Made by a program: the position numbers and the translations under genes | Notes under the pieces: generated by a model | Databases searched by the model: none | What the model was told of the DNA's origin: nothing | What the model saw: only the letters and a program-made list of their open reading frames with translations | NCBI RefSeq assembly: GCF_900100755.1 | Contig: NZ_FNCI01000003.1 | Coordinates: 248,001 to 312,000, forward strand | Source of the DNA: Onishia taeanensis | Lineage (GTDB): Bacteria > Pseudomonadota > Gammaproteobacteria > Pseudomonadales > Halomonadaceae | Length of the DNA stretch: 64,000 bases | Direction of reading: 5' to 3' | In this document: one piece after another, positions 44,572 to 53,479 of the stretch | Numbering within the stretch: the stretch's first letter is position 1 | How the letters are laid out: each line of letters opens with the position of its first letter

Positions 44572-45094
44572 GCGCCTCGACCTGCTCGAGTGGCGGCTGT
44601 GCCATCGCTTCGCGCTGGCCAGCAATACACGACTGCTGCCGCTGGCGACGCTGCGACTCGCCAGCAAGGCAGGCGACTGGCCCGCCTGGGTCTTACTGAT
44701 ACTGGCGCAACCCTTGCTGGACCCGAGCCTCGGTTGGCAGCGCATGGTGCAGTTCAGCCTGACCGCCATCGCCGCACTGCTGGTGTATCGGCTTTTGAAG
44801 ACGCGCCTGTGTCGCGAACGCCCCTCCATTACCTTCGAGTGCATCCCCTGCACCGAACCTCCCAGAGACCGCTATAGCTTCCCCAGCGGCCACACCATGC
44901 ATGCGGTAATGTTCACGGTGCTGACGGCCACCACTACGCCATGGCTGCTGTTGATCGTGGCGCCCCTTGCCGGCGTGATCGCCGTATCCCGAGTCGGGCT
45001 GGGGCTTCACTACATCAGCGATGTGATCGGTGGCGGACTGATCGGCGTGATGTTTGCCCTGGCTAGCATAGAGCTCTTGCCCCTGACGGCCTGA
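44543..45094 (+). CDS. PAP2-family membrane phosphatase
   Basis: Membrane phosphatase of 183 aa in the phosphatidic acid phosphatase type 2 family. All three motifs are present: KTRLCRERP, FPSGHTMH and SRVGLGLHYISDV. Helices lie between and around them. The start at ATG 44543, 8 bp after AGGAG, lies inside the glycosyltransferase gene, giving a 29-bp overlap in another frame. Likely substrates are phosphatidate, phosphatidylglycerophosphate or undecaprenyl diphosphate; the partner gene favours a lipid substrate. Confidence 0.87.
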   Translation: MTPRTPIVFERLDLLEWRLCHRFALASNTRLLPLATLRLASKAGDWPAWVLLILAQPLLDPSLGWQRMVQFSLTAIAALLVYRLLKTRLCRERPSITFECIPCTEPPRDRYSFPSGHTMHAVMFTVLTATTTPWLLLIVAPLAGVIAVSRVGLGLHYISDVIGGGLIGVMFALASIELLPLTA

Positions 45095-45133
45095 CCCCGC
45101 GACAGGGGCTGCAGGAACTGGCAAGCTGGAGCA

Positions 45134-45757
45134 ATGAATGACGAACGCATCGGCCCGCCTTGCTGGCAGACCCTCCTCGACTCACCGCCGATGTGGCTGG
45201 GTCTTGGTCTATTTGGCCTCGAGCGGGCCAACGAACTGCAACGGCAGTTGGATCAGCAACTGCACTGGCAGCGCCCTACCCTGACCCTTTACGGTCGCCA
45301 ACACCTCATTCCTCGCCGCCAGATATGGATGGGCGACCCGGACGCCGCCTACCGCTATTCCGGCGAATCCTTTACGCCTGCGCCCTGGCATCCAGCGGTC
45401 GAGGAGATCAAGGTCGCCGTCGAGCGCTCCCTGGAAGCCAGCGGCCAAAGGGTCAGTTTCAACAGCGTGCTGCTCAATCGCTACGCCGATGGCGAAGATC
45501 GCATGGGCTGGCATAGCGATGACGAAGCGGAGCTTGGCGAGGACCCGCTGATCGCCGCGGTCAGCCTCGGTGCCGAACGACCGCTGCGCTTTCGCTGGCA
45601 GGACCGCCGCGGGGCGGCCTTCAATGTCTGGCTACCCCATGACAGTCTGCTGGTCATGGGTCCCGGCACCCAGCGCCAGCTTCAACATGCCCTACTGCCA
45701 CGCAAGCTGCCCGGCATGCGTATCAGCCTGACCTTTCGTCGCGTCTATCCACGCTAG
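45134..45757 (+). CDS. alkB: Alpha-ketoglutarate-dependent dioxygenase AlkB
   Basis: Fe(II)/2-oxoglutarate dioxygenase of 207 aa that repairs alkylated DNA bases. Iron ligands are His and Asp in GWHSDDE (about residues 126-132) and His in LQHALLPR (about residues 183-190). The 2-oxoglutarate-binding arginines are in RISLTFRRV. NSVLLNRYADGEDRMGWHSD is typical of the AlkB/ALKBH2 type. Convergent with the ABC permease, 17 bp away; a CGCTAGC/GCTAGCG inverted repeat (45752-45780) covers both stops. Confidence 0.92.
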   Translation: MNDERIGPPCWQTLLDSPPMWLGLGLFGLERANELQRQLDQQLHWQRPTLTLYGRQHLIPRRQIWMGDPDAAYRYSGESFTPAPWHPAVEEIKVAVERSLEASGQRVSFNSVLLNRYADGEDRMGWHSDDEAELGEDPLIAAVSLGAERPLRFRWQDRRGAAFNVWLPHDSLLVMGPGTQRQLQHALLPRKLPGMRISLTFRRVYPR

Positions 45758-45774
45758 CGCCAAGCCAGTGCGGG

Positions 45775-46899
45775 CTAGCGCACCGCCGCCAGGGTCGCCC
45801 TAAAGCGCACCAACGCAAACGCCAGGAAAGCCATACCGATCACCGCCGTTGCCAGTAGCTGCGGCCAGACGATGCCGATCCCTGCACCGCGATACAGCAC
45901 TGCCTGGGCAAATTGAATGAAATGGGTCGAAGGCAGGACCTGCACCGCCTGCTGCAATGCGGGCGGCATGCTTTCAAGCGGTGTGATACCCCCTGACAGC
46001 AAGTTCATCACCACGAACACCGGAATCGACAGCAAACCGAACTGCGGCATGGTCGTCGCTACAGTGGCGAGCGTGATCCCCATGGCGGTCACGGCAAACA
46101 GGTAGACGGCGGCACCCAGCGCAAAGAGCAACACCGAACCGGTGATGGGAATGCCCAGCAGGCCCTGCACCACGATCTGTAGCGAGAGAACCGCCGCAAT
46201 GACGATCACCAGGCCGTTGGCCCAGATCTTGGCGACCATGATCTCGCTGACCGTCACCGGCATCACCAGCAGGTGTTCGAGGGTGCCATGCTCACGCTCT
46301 CGAATCACCGCGGCCCCGCCCAGCACGATCGCCAGGATGGTCAGGTTGTTGATGATCTGCATCACCGCCATGAACCAGGTCGAATCGAGATTGGGATTGA
46401 ATTTGGCGCGCACCCGCAGATCGACCGGCAGCGCGGCGTCTGCGCTCGAGCGGCTAACGTACTGGAGCAGCTCCCCATTGAGGATGCTGGTGATGTAGTG
46501 GGTGCCATTGCCGGCGATCGCCATCGCCGTGGCATCGACATTCAGCTGGATCGCGGGATATCGCCCTGCCAGTACGTCCGCTTCGAAGCGTGGCGGAATA
46601 TCCAATACGAAGGTATAGCGCCCCTTGTCCATGCCCGGATCGACCTCGGATAGTTCAATCAGCTCCGGCGCTTTGAAGTACGGCGGCAGAAAGGCGGCAA
46701 CGAGCTGTGAGGACAGCACCGAGCGATCCTCGTCGACGATGGCGATCGAGGCATTATGGAGCTCGGTCTTCACCCCATTGGCGACGGTATAGATGGCAAA
46801 GGTGAAGGTATAGAGAATCAGCCCCATCAGCACGGGGTCGCGCAAGAGGCTATAGATCTCCTTGATGCCCAACCGGTAGATATTGCTGACCCAACGCAT
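45775..46899 (-). CDS. ABC-2 type permease (YhhJ-like)
   Basis: Membrane permease of 374 aa. A helix near 19-40, a large periplasmic domain (about 45-165) and five further helices in the C-terminal half match the ABC-2 family. PSTHFIQFAQAVLYRGAGIG near residue 325 is typical. The start at 46899 follows the RbbA-like stop by one base (TGAGATG). Third gene of a three-gene exporter operon. Confidence 0.88.
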   Translation of the reverse strand: MRWVSNIYRLGIKEIYSLLRDPVLMGLILYTFTFAIYTVANGVKTELHNASIAIVDEDRSVLSSQLVAAFLPPYFKAPELIELSEVDPGMDKGRYTFVLDIPPRFEADVLAGRYPAIQLNVDATAMAIAGNGTHYITSILNGELLQYVSRSSADAALPVDLRVRAKFNPNLDSTWFMAVMQIINNLTILAIVLGGAAVIREREHGTLEHLLVMPVTVSEIMVAKIWANGLVIVIAAVLSLQIVVQGLLGIPITGSVLLFALGAAVYLFAVTAMGITLATVATTMPQFGLLSIPVFVVMNLLSGGITPLESMPPALQQAVQVLPSTHFIQFAQAVLYRGAGIGIVWPQLLATAVIGMAFLAFALVRFRATLAAVR

Positions 46900-46900
46900 C

Positions 46901-49639
46901 TCAGCGCTCCTGCTTGCGCAGCAAGGCACTGGCAAGTATCCAGAACAATGCGCAGAAGCCAGCCAGAATCAGGTGATTCGGATACAGCACCCGCAGGTCG
47001 AGTCCCTTGTTGAAGACGCCAGCGCTGATGTGCTGAAAATACAATGCCGGGAAGGCCTTGCCGATGAATGCCGCCCCGCCCTCTAGCGTCGACACCGGAT
47101 ACATCATCCCGGAGAAATTGACCGTCGGAATCATCACGATGATCGCTGTGGCGAAAATTGCCGCGATCTGAGACCGAACGAAGGTCGAGACGACCAGGCC
47201 AAAGGCGGTGGCGGCAGTAGTGAACAACAGCGCGCCGCTAACCAGCGCGGGAAGGCTACCCGGCATGCCAAGCCCGAACAGCGCTATCATCAGCACCACG
47301 AGGCTTACGAAACTGACCATGGCAACGGCGATATAGGGCAACTGCTTGCCCAGCAGGAACTCGATCTTGTGCACCGGCGCCGCATAGAGATTGAGGATCG
47401 AGCCCATTTCCTTCTCGCGTACCACGCTGAGTGCGGTGAGCATAGCGGGAATCATGATCAGCAGCATCATCAACACACCGGGCGGGATGGCGTGCTGGGA
47501 AACAAAGGCCTGATTGTAGCGCAGCCGGGGCTCGACGCTCGCCGGGTAGGCAGGCACGACATCCTGCCCTTCGCGCAGGCCGAGATCGGCAAGGTGCGTG
47601 GCAAGCACGCCTTGCACATAGCCACGCCCGGTCTCCGCGCGAGTGGTGTTCGAGCCATCGAGCCAGGCACCGATTTGCGGGACGCTTACCGGCAGCAGGT
47701 CACGGCCGTAGTCGGGTGGAATCACCACTGCAAGGGAGATGTCACCGGCCTTCATGCGCCGGTCCAGCTCATCGAAATCGGCGAGTGGCGGCTGCTCGTC
47801 GAAGTATCGTGAACTGCGCATGGCCTCGAGAAACATGCGGCTTTCCCGCGACTGATCCTGGTCGAGTGCCGCGTAGGACAGGTTCTCGACATCGAAGGTG
47901 ATGCCGTAGCCCATTGCCACCATCAGCACGATGGGACCGAACAACGCGAAGACCAGACGGATCGGGTCGCGCAGGATCTCCATCGCCTCGCGCCTGGCGA
48001 AGGCCCAGGTTCGCGAGAGTGAAAACCAGCTGGAGCGGTGATCGGGTCGGCTATCCGCCCCCTCCGTACCGATGTCTAACGACACCGGCCCTGGCGCCTC
48101 TTCGGCGCCGGCTTCCTGTAGGTAACTGATGAAGGCATCTTCGAGGGTTCGTGCATCACGCTGACGACGCAGCTCGTCAGGCTCGCCCTGGGCCAGCACT
48201 TTGCCGGCATGCATCAGGGAGATACGGTCACAGCGCTCGGCTTCGTTCATGAAGTGGGTGGAGATGAAGATCGTCACCCCATCCTTACGCGACAGCTCGA
48301 TCAGCAGCGCCCAGAAGGCGTCGCGCGCCACCGGATCGACGCCAGACGTTGGCTCATCGAGGATCAGCAGCTCGGGAGCATGCAGTACCGCCACGGCAAG
48401 CTGAAGACGCTGGCGCACCCCCAGCGGCAGGCTCTCAGGCGTCGACTCTGCAACGGCGCCCAGAGCGAAACGTTCGATCAGCTCCTCGACCCGGGGCCCT
48501 CGATGCGCCTTGGGCAGCTGGAACAGGTCGGCATGCAGCGTCAGGTTGCGCCGCACCGAGAGTTCGGCGTAAAGCGAGAAGGACTGCGACATATAGCCCA
48601 CGCGACGCCGCGTGGCCATGGCATCGGTATCGAGCGGCTTGCCCATCAGCCGGGCACTGCCTTCGCTGGCAGTCAAAAGCCCGGTGAGCATCTTCATGGT
48701 GGTGGTCTTGCCGCAGCCGTTCGAGCCGAGAAAACCGAAGATCTCACCCGCTTCGATGCAAAAACTGACATGGTCGACGGCGGTAAAGTCGCCGAAACGC
48801 ATGGTCAGCCCTTCCGCCTCGATGGCCGGCGGCCCGGCCTGAATCTCGCGGGGCGGAAGCGACACGCGCCGATGGCCCTGGCGCTCCTTTTCCGGCAATA
48901 GCGCGATGAAGGCCGCCTCCAGGGACTCGGTCGCGGTGTGTGACTTCAAGGCCGCAGGCGCTCCCTCGGCCAGCACACGCCCGGCATTCATGGCGATTAA
49001 ATGATCGAAGCCTTCCGCCTCCGACATATAGGCGGTAGCGGTGATCACGCTCATCGCCGGGCGGCGTTGCCGAATCCGTTCGATCAACTGCCAGAACTGC
49101 TGGCGAGATAGCGGATCGACGCCGGTGGTGGGCTCATCGAGGATCAACAGGTCCGGGTCGTGTATGAGCGCGCAGCACAGGGCGAGTTTCTGCTTCATGC
49201 CACCGGAGAGCTTGCCTGCCGGCCTATCGGCAAAGGCCTCTAGCCCGGTGCTCTTGAGCAGCGCGCTGATGCGCGCAGCCCGTTCGGCGGCCGACTGGCC
49301 ATAGAGACGCCCGAAGAAATCGACGTTCTCACGCACCGATAGGGTCTGATAGAGATTACGTCCCAAGCCCTGGGGCATATAGGCGATGCGGGCATAGGTG
49401 GCGGCGCGATGCTTGGCGTCATTCATGTCGCCGCCAAGGGCCGTGACTTGGCCGAGCTGTTGACGGCGCACTCCCGCCATCAGGCCAAGCAGGGTGGACT
49501 TGCCAACCCCGTCCGGCCCGATCACTCCTACCATGCTGGCAGCGGGAATCATCAAAGAAACGTTATCGAGGGCGAGAGTCGCTTTATAGCAATGACTCAC
49601 CCCGTCAAAGGTCGCAACCGCTTCGCTGAAGTTGGTCAT
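46901..49639 (-). CDS. RbbA-like ABC ATPase-permease fusion
   Basis: Protein of 912 aa with two ABC domains and a fused ABC-2 permease. ABC1 (about 8-235) has Walker A GPDGVGKST, signature LSGGMKQK and Walker B LLILDEPTTGVDP. ABC2 (about 280-500) has GSNGCGKTT, a degenerate signature LPLGVRQR and LLILDEPTSGVDP. The permease spans about 555-905. This is the architecture of E. coli RbbA, described as a ribosome-associated ATPase; here the operon with HlyD and a second permease argues for an exporter. The start MTNFSEAVAT overlaps the HlyD stop by one base. Confidence 0.9.
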   Translation of the reverse strand: MTNFSEAVATFDGVSHCYKATLALDNVSLMIPAASMVGVIGPDGVGKSTLLGLMAGVRRQQLGQVTALGGDMNDAKHRAATYARIAYMPQGLGRNLYQTLSVRENVDFFGRLYGQSAAERAARISALLKSTGLEAFADRPAGKLSGGMKQKLALCCALIHDPDLLILDEPTTGVDPLSRQQFWQLIERIRQRRPAMSVITATAYMSEAEGFDHLIAMNAGRVLAEGAPAALKSHTATESLEAAFIALLPEKERQGHRRVSLPPREIQAGPPAIEAEGLTMRFGDFTAVDHVSFCIEAGEIFGFLGSNGCGKTTTMKMLTGLLTASEGSARLMGKPLDTDAMATRRRVGYMSQSFSLYAELSVRRNLTLHADLFQLPKAHRGPRVEELIERFALGAVAESTPESLPLGVRQRLQLAVAVLHAPELLILDEPTSGVDPVARDAFWALLIELSRKDGVTIFISTHFMNEAERCDRISLMHAGKVLAQGEPDELRRQRDARTLEDAFISYLQEAGAEEAPGPVSLDIGTEGADSRPDHRSSWFSLSRTWAFARREAMEILRDPIRLVFALFGPIVLMVAMGYGITFDVENLSYAALDQDQSRESRMFLEAMRSSRYFDEQPPLADFDELDRRMKAGDISLAVVIPPDYGRDLLPVSVPQIGAWLDGSNTTRAETGRGYVQGVLATHLADLGLREGQDVVPAYPASVEPRLRYNQAFVSQHAIPPGVLMMLLIMIPAMLTALSVVREKEMGSILNLYAAPVHKIEFLLGKQLPYIAVAMVSFVSLVVLMIALFGLGMPGSLPALVSGALLFTTAATAFGLVVSTFVRSQIAAIFATAIIVMIPTVNFSGMMYPVSTLEGGAAFIGKAFPALYFQHISAGVFNKGLDLRVLYPNHLILAGFCALFWILASALLRKQER

Positions 49640-50619
49640 TAGGGCAGGTTCACCGCCAGGGCGTCGGGCCACTGGGCGTCAGGCGCCACACGCACATAGG
49701 CCACGCCTGGCACGCCGGTTTTCACCACATCCTGATAGCGACTCAAGATATCGGCGGGAATCTGAAGCTTGACGCGGAACATCAGCTTTTCGCGCTCGCT
49801 CTTGGTTTCGACGTATTTGGGGGTGAACTGGGCTTCCGAGGCCACGAAATCAACGGCGGCCGGGATCACATATTGAGGAGCGGCATCAAGGATCAACCGT
49901 GCTTCACTGCCGTAGCGCAGTCGACCAGCCTCGTCAGTGGGCAGGTAGACGTCCATATAGACATCCGTCAAATCGAGCAAGGTGACGACCTTGCCGCCTG
50001 CTGCCAGAATCTCGCCAGGTTCCGCCAAGCGATACTGCACGCGACCGGCTCTCGGCGCGACCAGCGTATAATCAGCGAGATTGGCATTGAGTGCCGCGAC
50101 ATGCGCCTGTGAGGCCTCGATCGAGGCCTTCGCGGCGGAAACCTGGGCGCGTGCGGTATTGAGCGCCGCCTCGGCAGTGGTTTTCTGCGAGCGCCGCTGG
50201 TCAAGCAATTCCTGCGAAGCATAGCCACGCGCCGCAAGCGTCTGGGTCCGCCCCAACTCGGAACCGGCGAGCGCCAATTCGCTCATGCGCTGAATCGACA
50301 GGGCCTCGGCCTGGGCCAACGCCTGCTCGGCCTGACGAGTAGCGGCCTCAGCCGCGCGCACCTGTGCCTCGAGTTCGGTGGCATCGATGCGCACGATCAC
50401 ATCTCCCGCCTTTACCCGTTGCCCTTCGGTGACCATCACCTCAGCGACCCGACCGCTGAATTTCAGCGCCACATCGATGCGTGTCGCCTCGAGCCGCCCG
50501 TTGGCCAGGGCAAAACCTTCCGCCAGGCCATCCTGCTGCTGATGCCACCAAAAATAGCCACCGCCGACAGCAGCAGCGGCACAGACAAGAACGATGAGTG
50601 CCGTTTGCAGTCGCTTCAT
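49639..50619 (-). CDS. HlyD-family membrane fusion protein (YhiI-like)
   Basis: Periplasmic adaptor of 326 aa for the ABC exporter. An N-terminal anchor (about 6-26) is followed by a biotinyl-lipoyl-like segment (GRVAEVMVTEGQRVKAGDVI, about 54-73), a long coiled-coil hairpin (about 80-190) and a beta-barrel region (about 210-320). It is the first gene of the operon; a tandem array of five 14-bp units lies 24-93 bp before the ATG and may control it. Confidence 0.9.
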   Translation of the reverse strand: MKRLQTALIVLVCAAAAVGGGYFWWHQQQDGLAEGFALANGRLEATRIDVALKFSGRVAEVMVTEGQRVKAGDVIVRIDATELEAQVRAAEAATRQAEQALAQAEALSIQRMSELALAGSELGRTQTLAARGYASQELLDQRRSQKTTAEAALNTARAQVSAAKASIEASQAHVAALNANLADYTLVAPRAGRVQYRLAEPGEILAAGGKVVTLLDLTDVYMDVYLPTDEAGRLRYGSEARLILDAAPQYVIPAAVDFVASEAQFTPKYVETKSEREKLMFRVKLQIPADILSRYQDVVKTGVPGVAYVRVAPDAQWPDALAVNLP

Positions 50620-50642
50620 GACGAATCCTCGGGCCAGTAACT

Positions 50643-50712
50643 CTATCTAGGCAGGTTTATCCAGATAAGCCTATCTAGGCAGGTCTATCCAGGCAGGTCT
50701 ATCCAGATAGAT
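50643..50712. repeat. Five tandem 14-bp repeats upstream of hlyD
   Basis: Contiguous units: CTATCTAGGCAGGT (50643), TTATCCAGATAAGC (50657), CTATCTAGGCAGGT (50671), CTATCCAGGCAGGT (50685) and CTATCCAGATAGAT (50699). Units 1 and 3 are identical; all share a YTATCYAG core. The array begins 24 bp upstream of the hlyD start on the minus strand, in the promoter/leader position. Confidence 0.75.
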
Positions 50713-50809
50713 CCATGGCCAACGTTGATAGATAGATTCACGTATACCCGGCTAACGATACCCTATCCCGTCGGCACCCATCTTGATGTTGATCATGCCT
50801 ACATAACCA

Positions 50810-50840
50810 AAAAAACCGCCTCCCAAGGGAAGCGGTTTCG
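50810..50840 (-). terminator. Intrinsic terminator after gcvT
   Basis: On the minus strand AAACCGCTTCCC and GGGAGGCGGTTT pair around a short loop, followed by TTTT. It lies about 80 bp beyond the gcvT stop. Confidence 0.85.
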
Positions 50841-50856
50841 TCTTGCCGTCGATCAA

Positions 50857-50869
50857 GATAACGGTATAT
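50857..50869. repeat. Recurring GATAACGGTATA motif, copy 3
   Basis: GATAACGGTATAT shares the first 12 bases with the copies at 21094 and 24021. It lies between gcvT and hlyD. Confidence 0.35.
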
Positions 50870-50918
50870 CTAGCGGTTCACGGAGTGATCCCCATTACCG
50901 GCATAGCAGCTTGGCCAT

Positions 50919-52031
50919 TCAGCCTCGATAGTACCCCGGCGTCACGAACGGCATCTTGGTCACGGTCATCGGCAGGCGCTTACCGCGAACATCGGCGAAC
51001 ACTTGAGTGTCGATGGCCGTCTGGTCGATGCTGACATAGCCCATGGCAACGGGCTTACCAACGCTGGGACCGAAGCCTCCGGAGGTCACCACGCCGACCT
51101 TGCGATCTTCGGCATCATAAAGCTCGGCACCTTCACGCACCGGCGCACGCCCCTCTCCCAACAGGCCGACCCGCTTGCGCTTATGGTCCTTGGCTTCGAC
51201 CTGATGCAGCACCAGGTCGGCACCGGGGAAACCGCCGGCACGCTCGCCGCCGCGACGACGCGGCTTGCTGATAGCCCAGATCAGCCCACCTTCCACTGGA
51301 GTGGTGGTAGTGTCGATATCGTGACCGTAGAGGCACAGCCCCGCTTCCAGGCGCAGCGAGTCCCGCGCGCCCAAGCCAATGGGCTCGACCTCTTCCTGAT
51401 CCAACAGCAGACGAGCAAGCGCCTCGCTCTGATCGGCCGGTACCGAAATCTCGAAGCCATCTTCGCCGGTGTAGCCGGCACGACTGATCCAGACCGGAAT
51501 GCCGTCGATATCGAAACGCCCATGCTGCATGAAGACCATGTCGCAAGCCGCCGGACATAGCCGCTGCATCACGCTGGCGGCCTTCGGCCCCTGCAGGGCC
51601 AGCAAGCCGCGATCCAGCACCTCGACCTGGTGATCGCCACCGAGGCCGGTGCGCAGGTGCGCAATGTCCTGTTCCTTGCAGGCGGCATTGACGACCAGAT
51701 ACAGATGATCGCCCGCATTCACCACCATCAGGTCATCGAGAATACCGCCGTCATTGTTGGTGAACAGGGCATAACGCTGCATGCCCTCGGGCAGGCCCAG
51801 AATATCGGCCGGCACCAGGGTTTCCAGCGCCTTGGCCGGTTCGCTTCCCGTCAGCAGCACCTGTCCCATGTGAGATACATCGAAGAGGCCACAGGCAGCG
51901 CGGGTATGCTCGTGCTCCTTCTTGACCCCTAGCGGAAACTGCACCGGCATGGAATAGCCCGCGAAGGGCACCATCTTGCCACCGAGTTCCACGTGAAGGT
52001 CATGAAGCGGTGTCTTGTGTAGTTCGTTCAT
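50919..52031 (-). CDS. gcvT: Aminomethyltransferase, glycine cleavage T protein
   Basis: Folate-dependent T protein of 370 aa that moves the aminomethyl group from lipoyl-GcvH to tetrahydrofolate. The N-terminus KTPLHDLHVELGGKMVPFAGY and SHMGQVLLTG (about 51-60), the RAGYTGEDGFEI segment (about 190-201, with the catalytic-loop residues) and the LEAGLCLYGHDID segment (about 235-247) are all typical. Unlike most genomes, gcvT is on the opposite strand from gcvHP, separated by a symporter gene. Confidence 0.97.
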   Translation of the reverse strand: MNELHKTPLHDLHVELGGKMVPFAGYSMPVQFPLGVKKEHEHTRAACGLFDVSHMGQVLLTGSEPAKALETLVPADILGLPEGMQRYALFTNNDGGILDDLMVVNAGDHLYLVVNAACKEQDIAHLRTGLGGDHQVEVLDRGLLALQGPKAASVMQRLCPAACDMVFMQHGRFDIDGIPVWISRAGYTGEDGFEISVPADQSEALARLLLDQEEVEPIGLGARDSLRLEAGLCLYGHDIDTTTTPVEGGLIWAISKPRRRGGERAGGFPGADLVLHQVEAKDHKRKRVGLLGEGRAPVREGAELYDAEDRKVGVVTSGGFGPSVGKPVAMGYVSIDQTAIDTQVFADVRGKRLPMTVTKMPFVTPGYYRG

Positions 52032-52099
52032 CGGCTAGGTTCACCCCCTACATGACTGATAACAGGCGCCGCGGCCGACCAGGCGGCCGCGGCATTGCC

Positions 52100-53479
52100 T
52101 CATTTGTTGAGTTCTTCGCCAGGCAGCACCGGCTTGCCGTCGAAGTAATCCTTGGTCAACTTGAAAACCACCGGCGACAGCAGAGCCAGGGCGATCAGGT
52201 TGGGGAAGGCCATCATGGCGTTGAAAACGCTGGCCATGAGCCACACGAAGTCCAGAGGCGCCACGGCACCCGCCAGAATCGCCAGGATATAGACGACGCG
52301 GTAGGGCTTGATGGCGCGCACACCGAACAGGAATTCGATGCACTTCTCGCCGTAGAAGGCCCAACCCAGAATGGTAGTAAAGGCGAAGACCGCCAGCGCG
52401 AAGGACACGATGTACTGACCAATGCCCGGCAGGGATTCATCGAAAGCCAGGGATGTCAGAGCCGCACCGGTCTCACCGGAAGACCACTGGGTAGATGTCA
52501 GGATGGCCAGCGCAGTGATCGAGCACACCACGATGGTGTCCAGGAAGGTGCCCAGCATGGCGATGAGGCCCTGACGAACCGGGTTCTTGGTCTGTGCTGC
52601 CGCGTGTGCGATGGGCGCACTACCCAGGCCCGCTTCGTTGGAGAAGACGCCACGCGCCACGCCAAACTGGATGGCCTTGGCCACTGCCGCCCCGGCGAAG
52701 CCACCTACCGCCGATGCCGGCGAGAAGGCGTAACCGAAGATCATGCCCAGCGCATTGCCGATGGCATCCGCATTGATGATCAACACCAGGATACCCGCCA
52801 CGACATAGGCGATCGCCATGATCGGCACCAGCTTACCGGCCACTTTGGCGATACGACGGATACCGCCGAGAATGACCGCGCCCGCCAGCACCATGATCAC
52901 GACACCGGTGATCCAGGCAGGCAGCCCCAGCGACTCGTTGAGACCCGCCGCCACCGAGTTGGACTGTACGGTGTTGCCGATACCGAAGGCCGCCACGGCG
53001 CCAAAGAAGGCAAAGGCACCGCCCAGCCAGGCCCACTTCTTACCTAGGCCATTGCGGATGTAATACATGGGACCACCGACGTGGTCGCCGGCTTCGTCCA
53101 CCTCGCGATAACGCACGGCCAGCACGGCCTCGGAAAACTTGGTGGCCATGCCGACCAGGGCCGTGATCCACATCCAGAAGACGGCACCCGGCCCCCCCAG
53201 GAAGATGGCGGTGGCCACGCCCGCGATGTTACCGGTACCGATCGTGGCGGATAGCGAGGTCATCAGGGCGTTAAACGGCGAGACTTCGCCCTCGCCCTCA
53301 TCACCCTTGCCGGCTTCACGCCCCTTCCACAGCAGCGAAAACCCTGTACCCAACCGACGAATCGGCACCAGCTTGAGACCCATTTGCAAGTAAAGGCCGA
53401 CCCCAAGCAGCAGGACCAGCATCAGCGGCCCCCATACCACGCCTTCTACCGCTGAAAAAAAGCTTGTGATTGCTTCCAC
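52100..53479 (-). CDS. Sodium:alanine/glycine symporter (AGCS family)
   Basis: Membrane symporter of 459 aa, the family's usual length, with about ten to eleven helices. The AGCS signature GPGAVFWMWITALVGMATKF (about residues 96-115) and SNEAGLGSAPIAHAA (about 279-293) are present. Placed between gcvT and gcvHP, it probably supplies glycine (or alanine) for cleavage. The 635-bp gap before it holds several short palindromes and could contain regulatory sites. I looked for a glycine riboswitch and did not find one. Confidence 0.92.
   Translation of the reverse strand: MEAITSFFSAVEGVVWGPLMLVLLLGVGLYLQMGLKLVPIRRLGTGFSLLWKGREAGKGDEGEGEVSPFNALMTSLSATIGTGNIAGVATAIFLGGPGAVFWMWITALVGMATKFSEAVLAVRYREVDEAGDHVGGPMYYIRNGLGKKWAWLGGAFAFFGAVAAFGIGNTVQSNSVAAGLNESLGLPAWITGVVIMVLAGAVILGGIRRIAKVAGKLVPIMAIAYVVAGILVLIINADAIGNALGMIFGYAFSPASAVGGFAGAAVAKAIQFGVARGVFSNEAGLGSAPIAHAAAQTKNPVRQGLIAMLGTFLDTIVVCSITALAILTSTQWSSGETGAALTSLAFDESLPGIGQYIVSFALAVFAFTTILGWAFYGEKCIEFLFGVRAIKPYRVVYILAILAGAVAPLDFVWLMASVFNAMMAFPNLIALALLSPVVFKLTKDYFDGKPVLPGEELNK

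Larger units (their letters stand above)
50620..50918. other. Region between hlyD and gcvT
   Basis: 299 bp. From the hlyD side it holds the 14-bp repeat array (50643-50712), a short AT-rich stretch that probably contains the hlyD promoter, the gcvT terminator (50810-50840), and a 13-bp copy of the GATAACGGTATA motif (50857-50869). Confidence 0.6.

Noticed and set aside
46901-49639. Degenerate signature motif (LPLGVRQR) in the second ABC domain as a novelty
   Set aside because: This form is, as I recall, usual for RbbA-family proteins.
52010-53047. 345-codon frame opposite the symporter gene
   Set aside because: Shadow, rich in Arg/His/Gln, with no domain.
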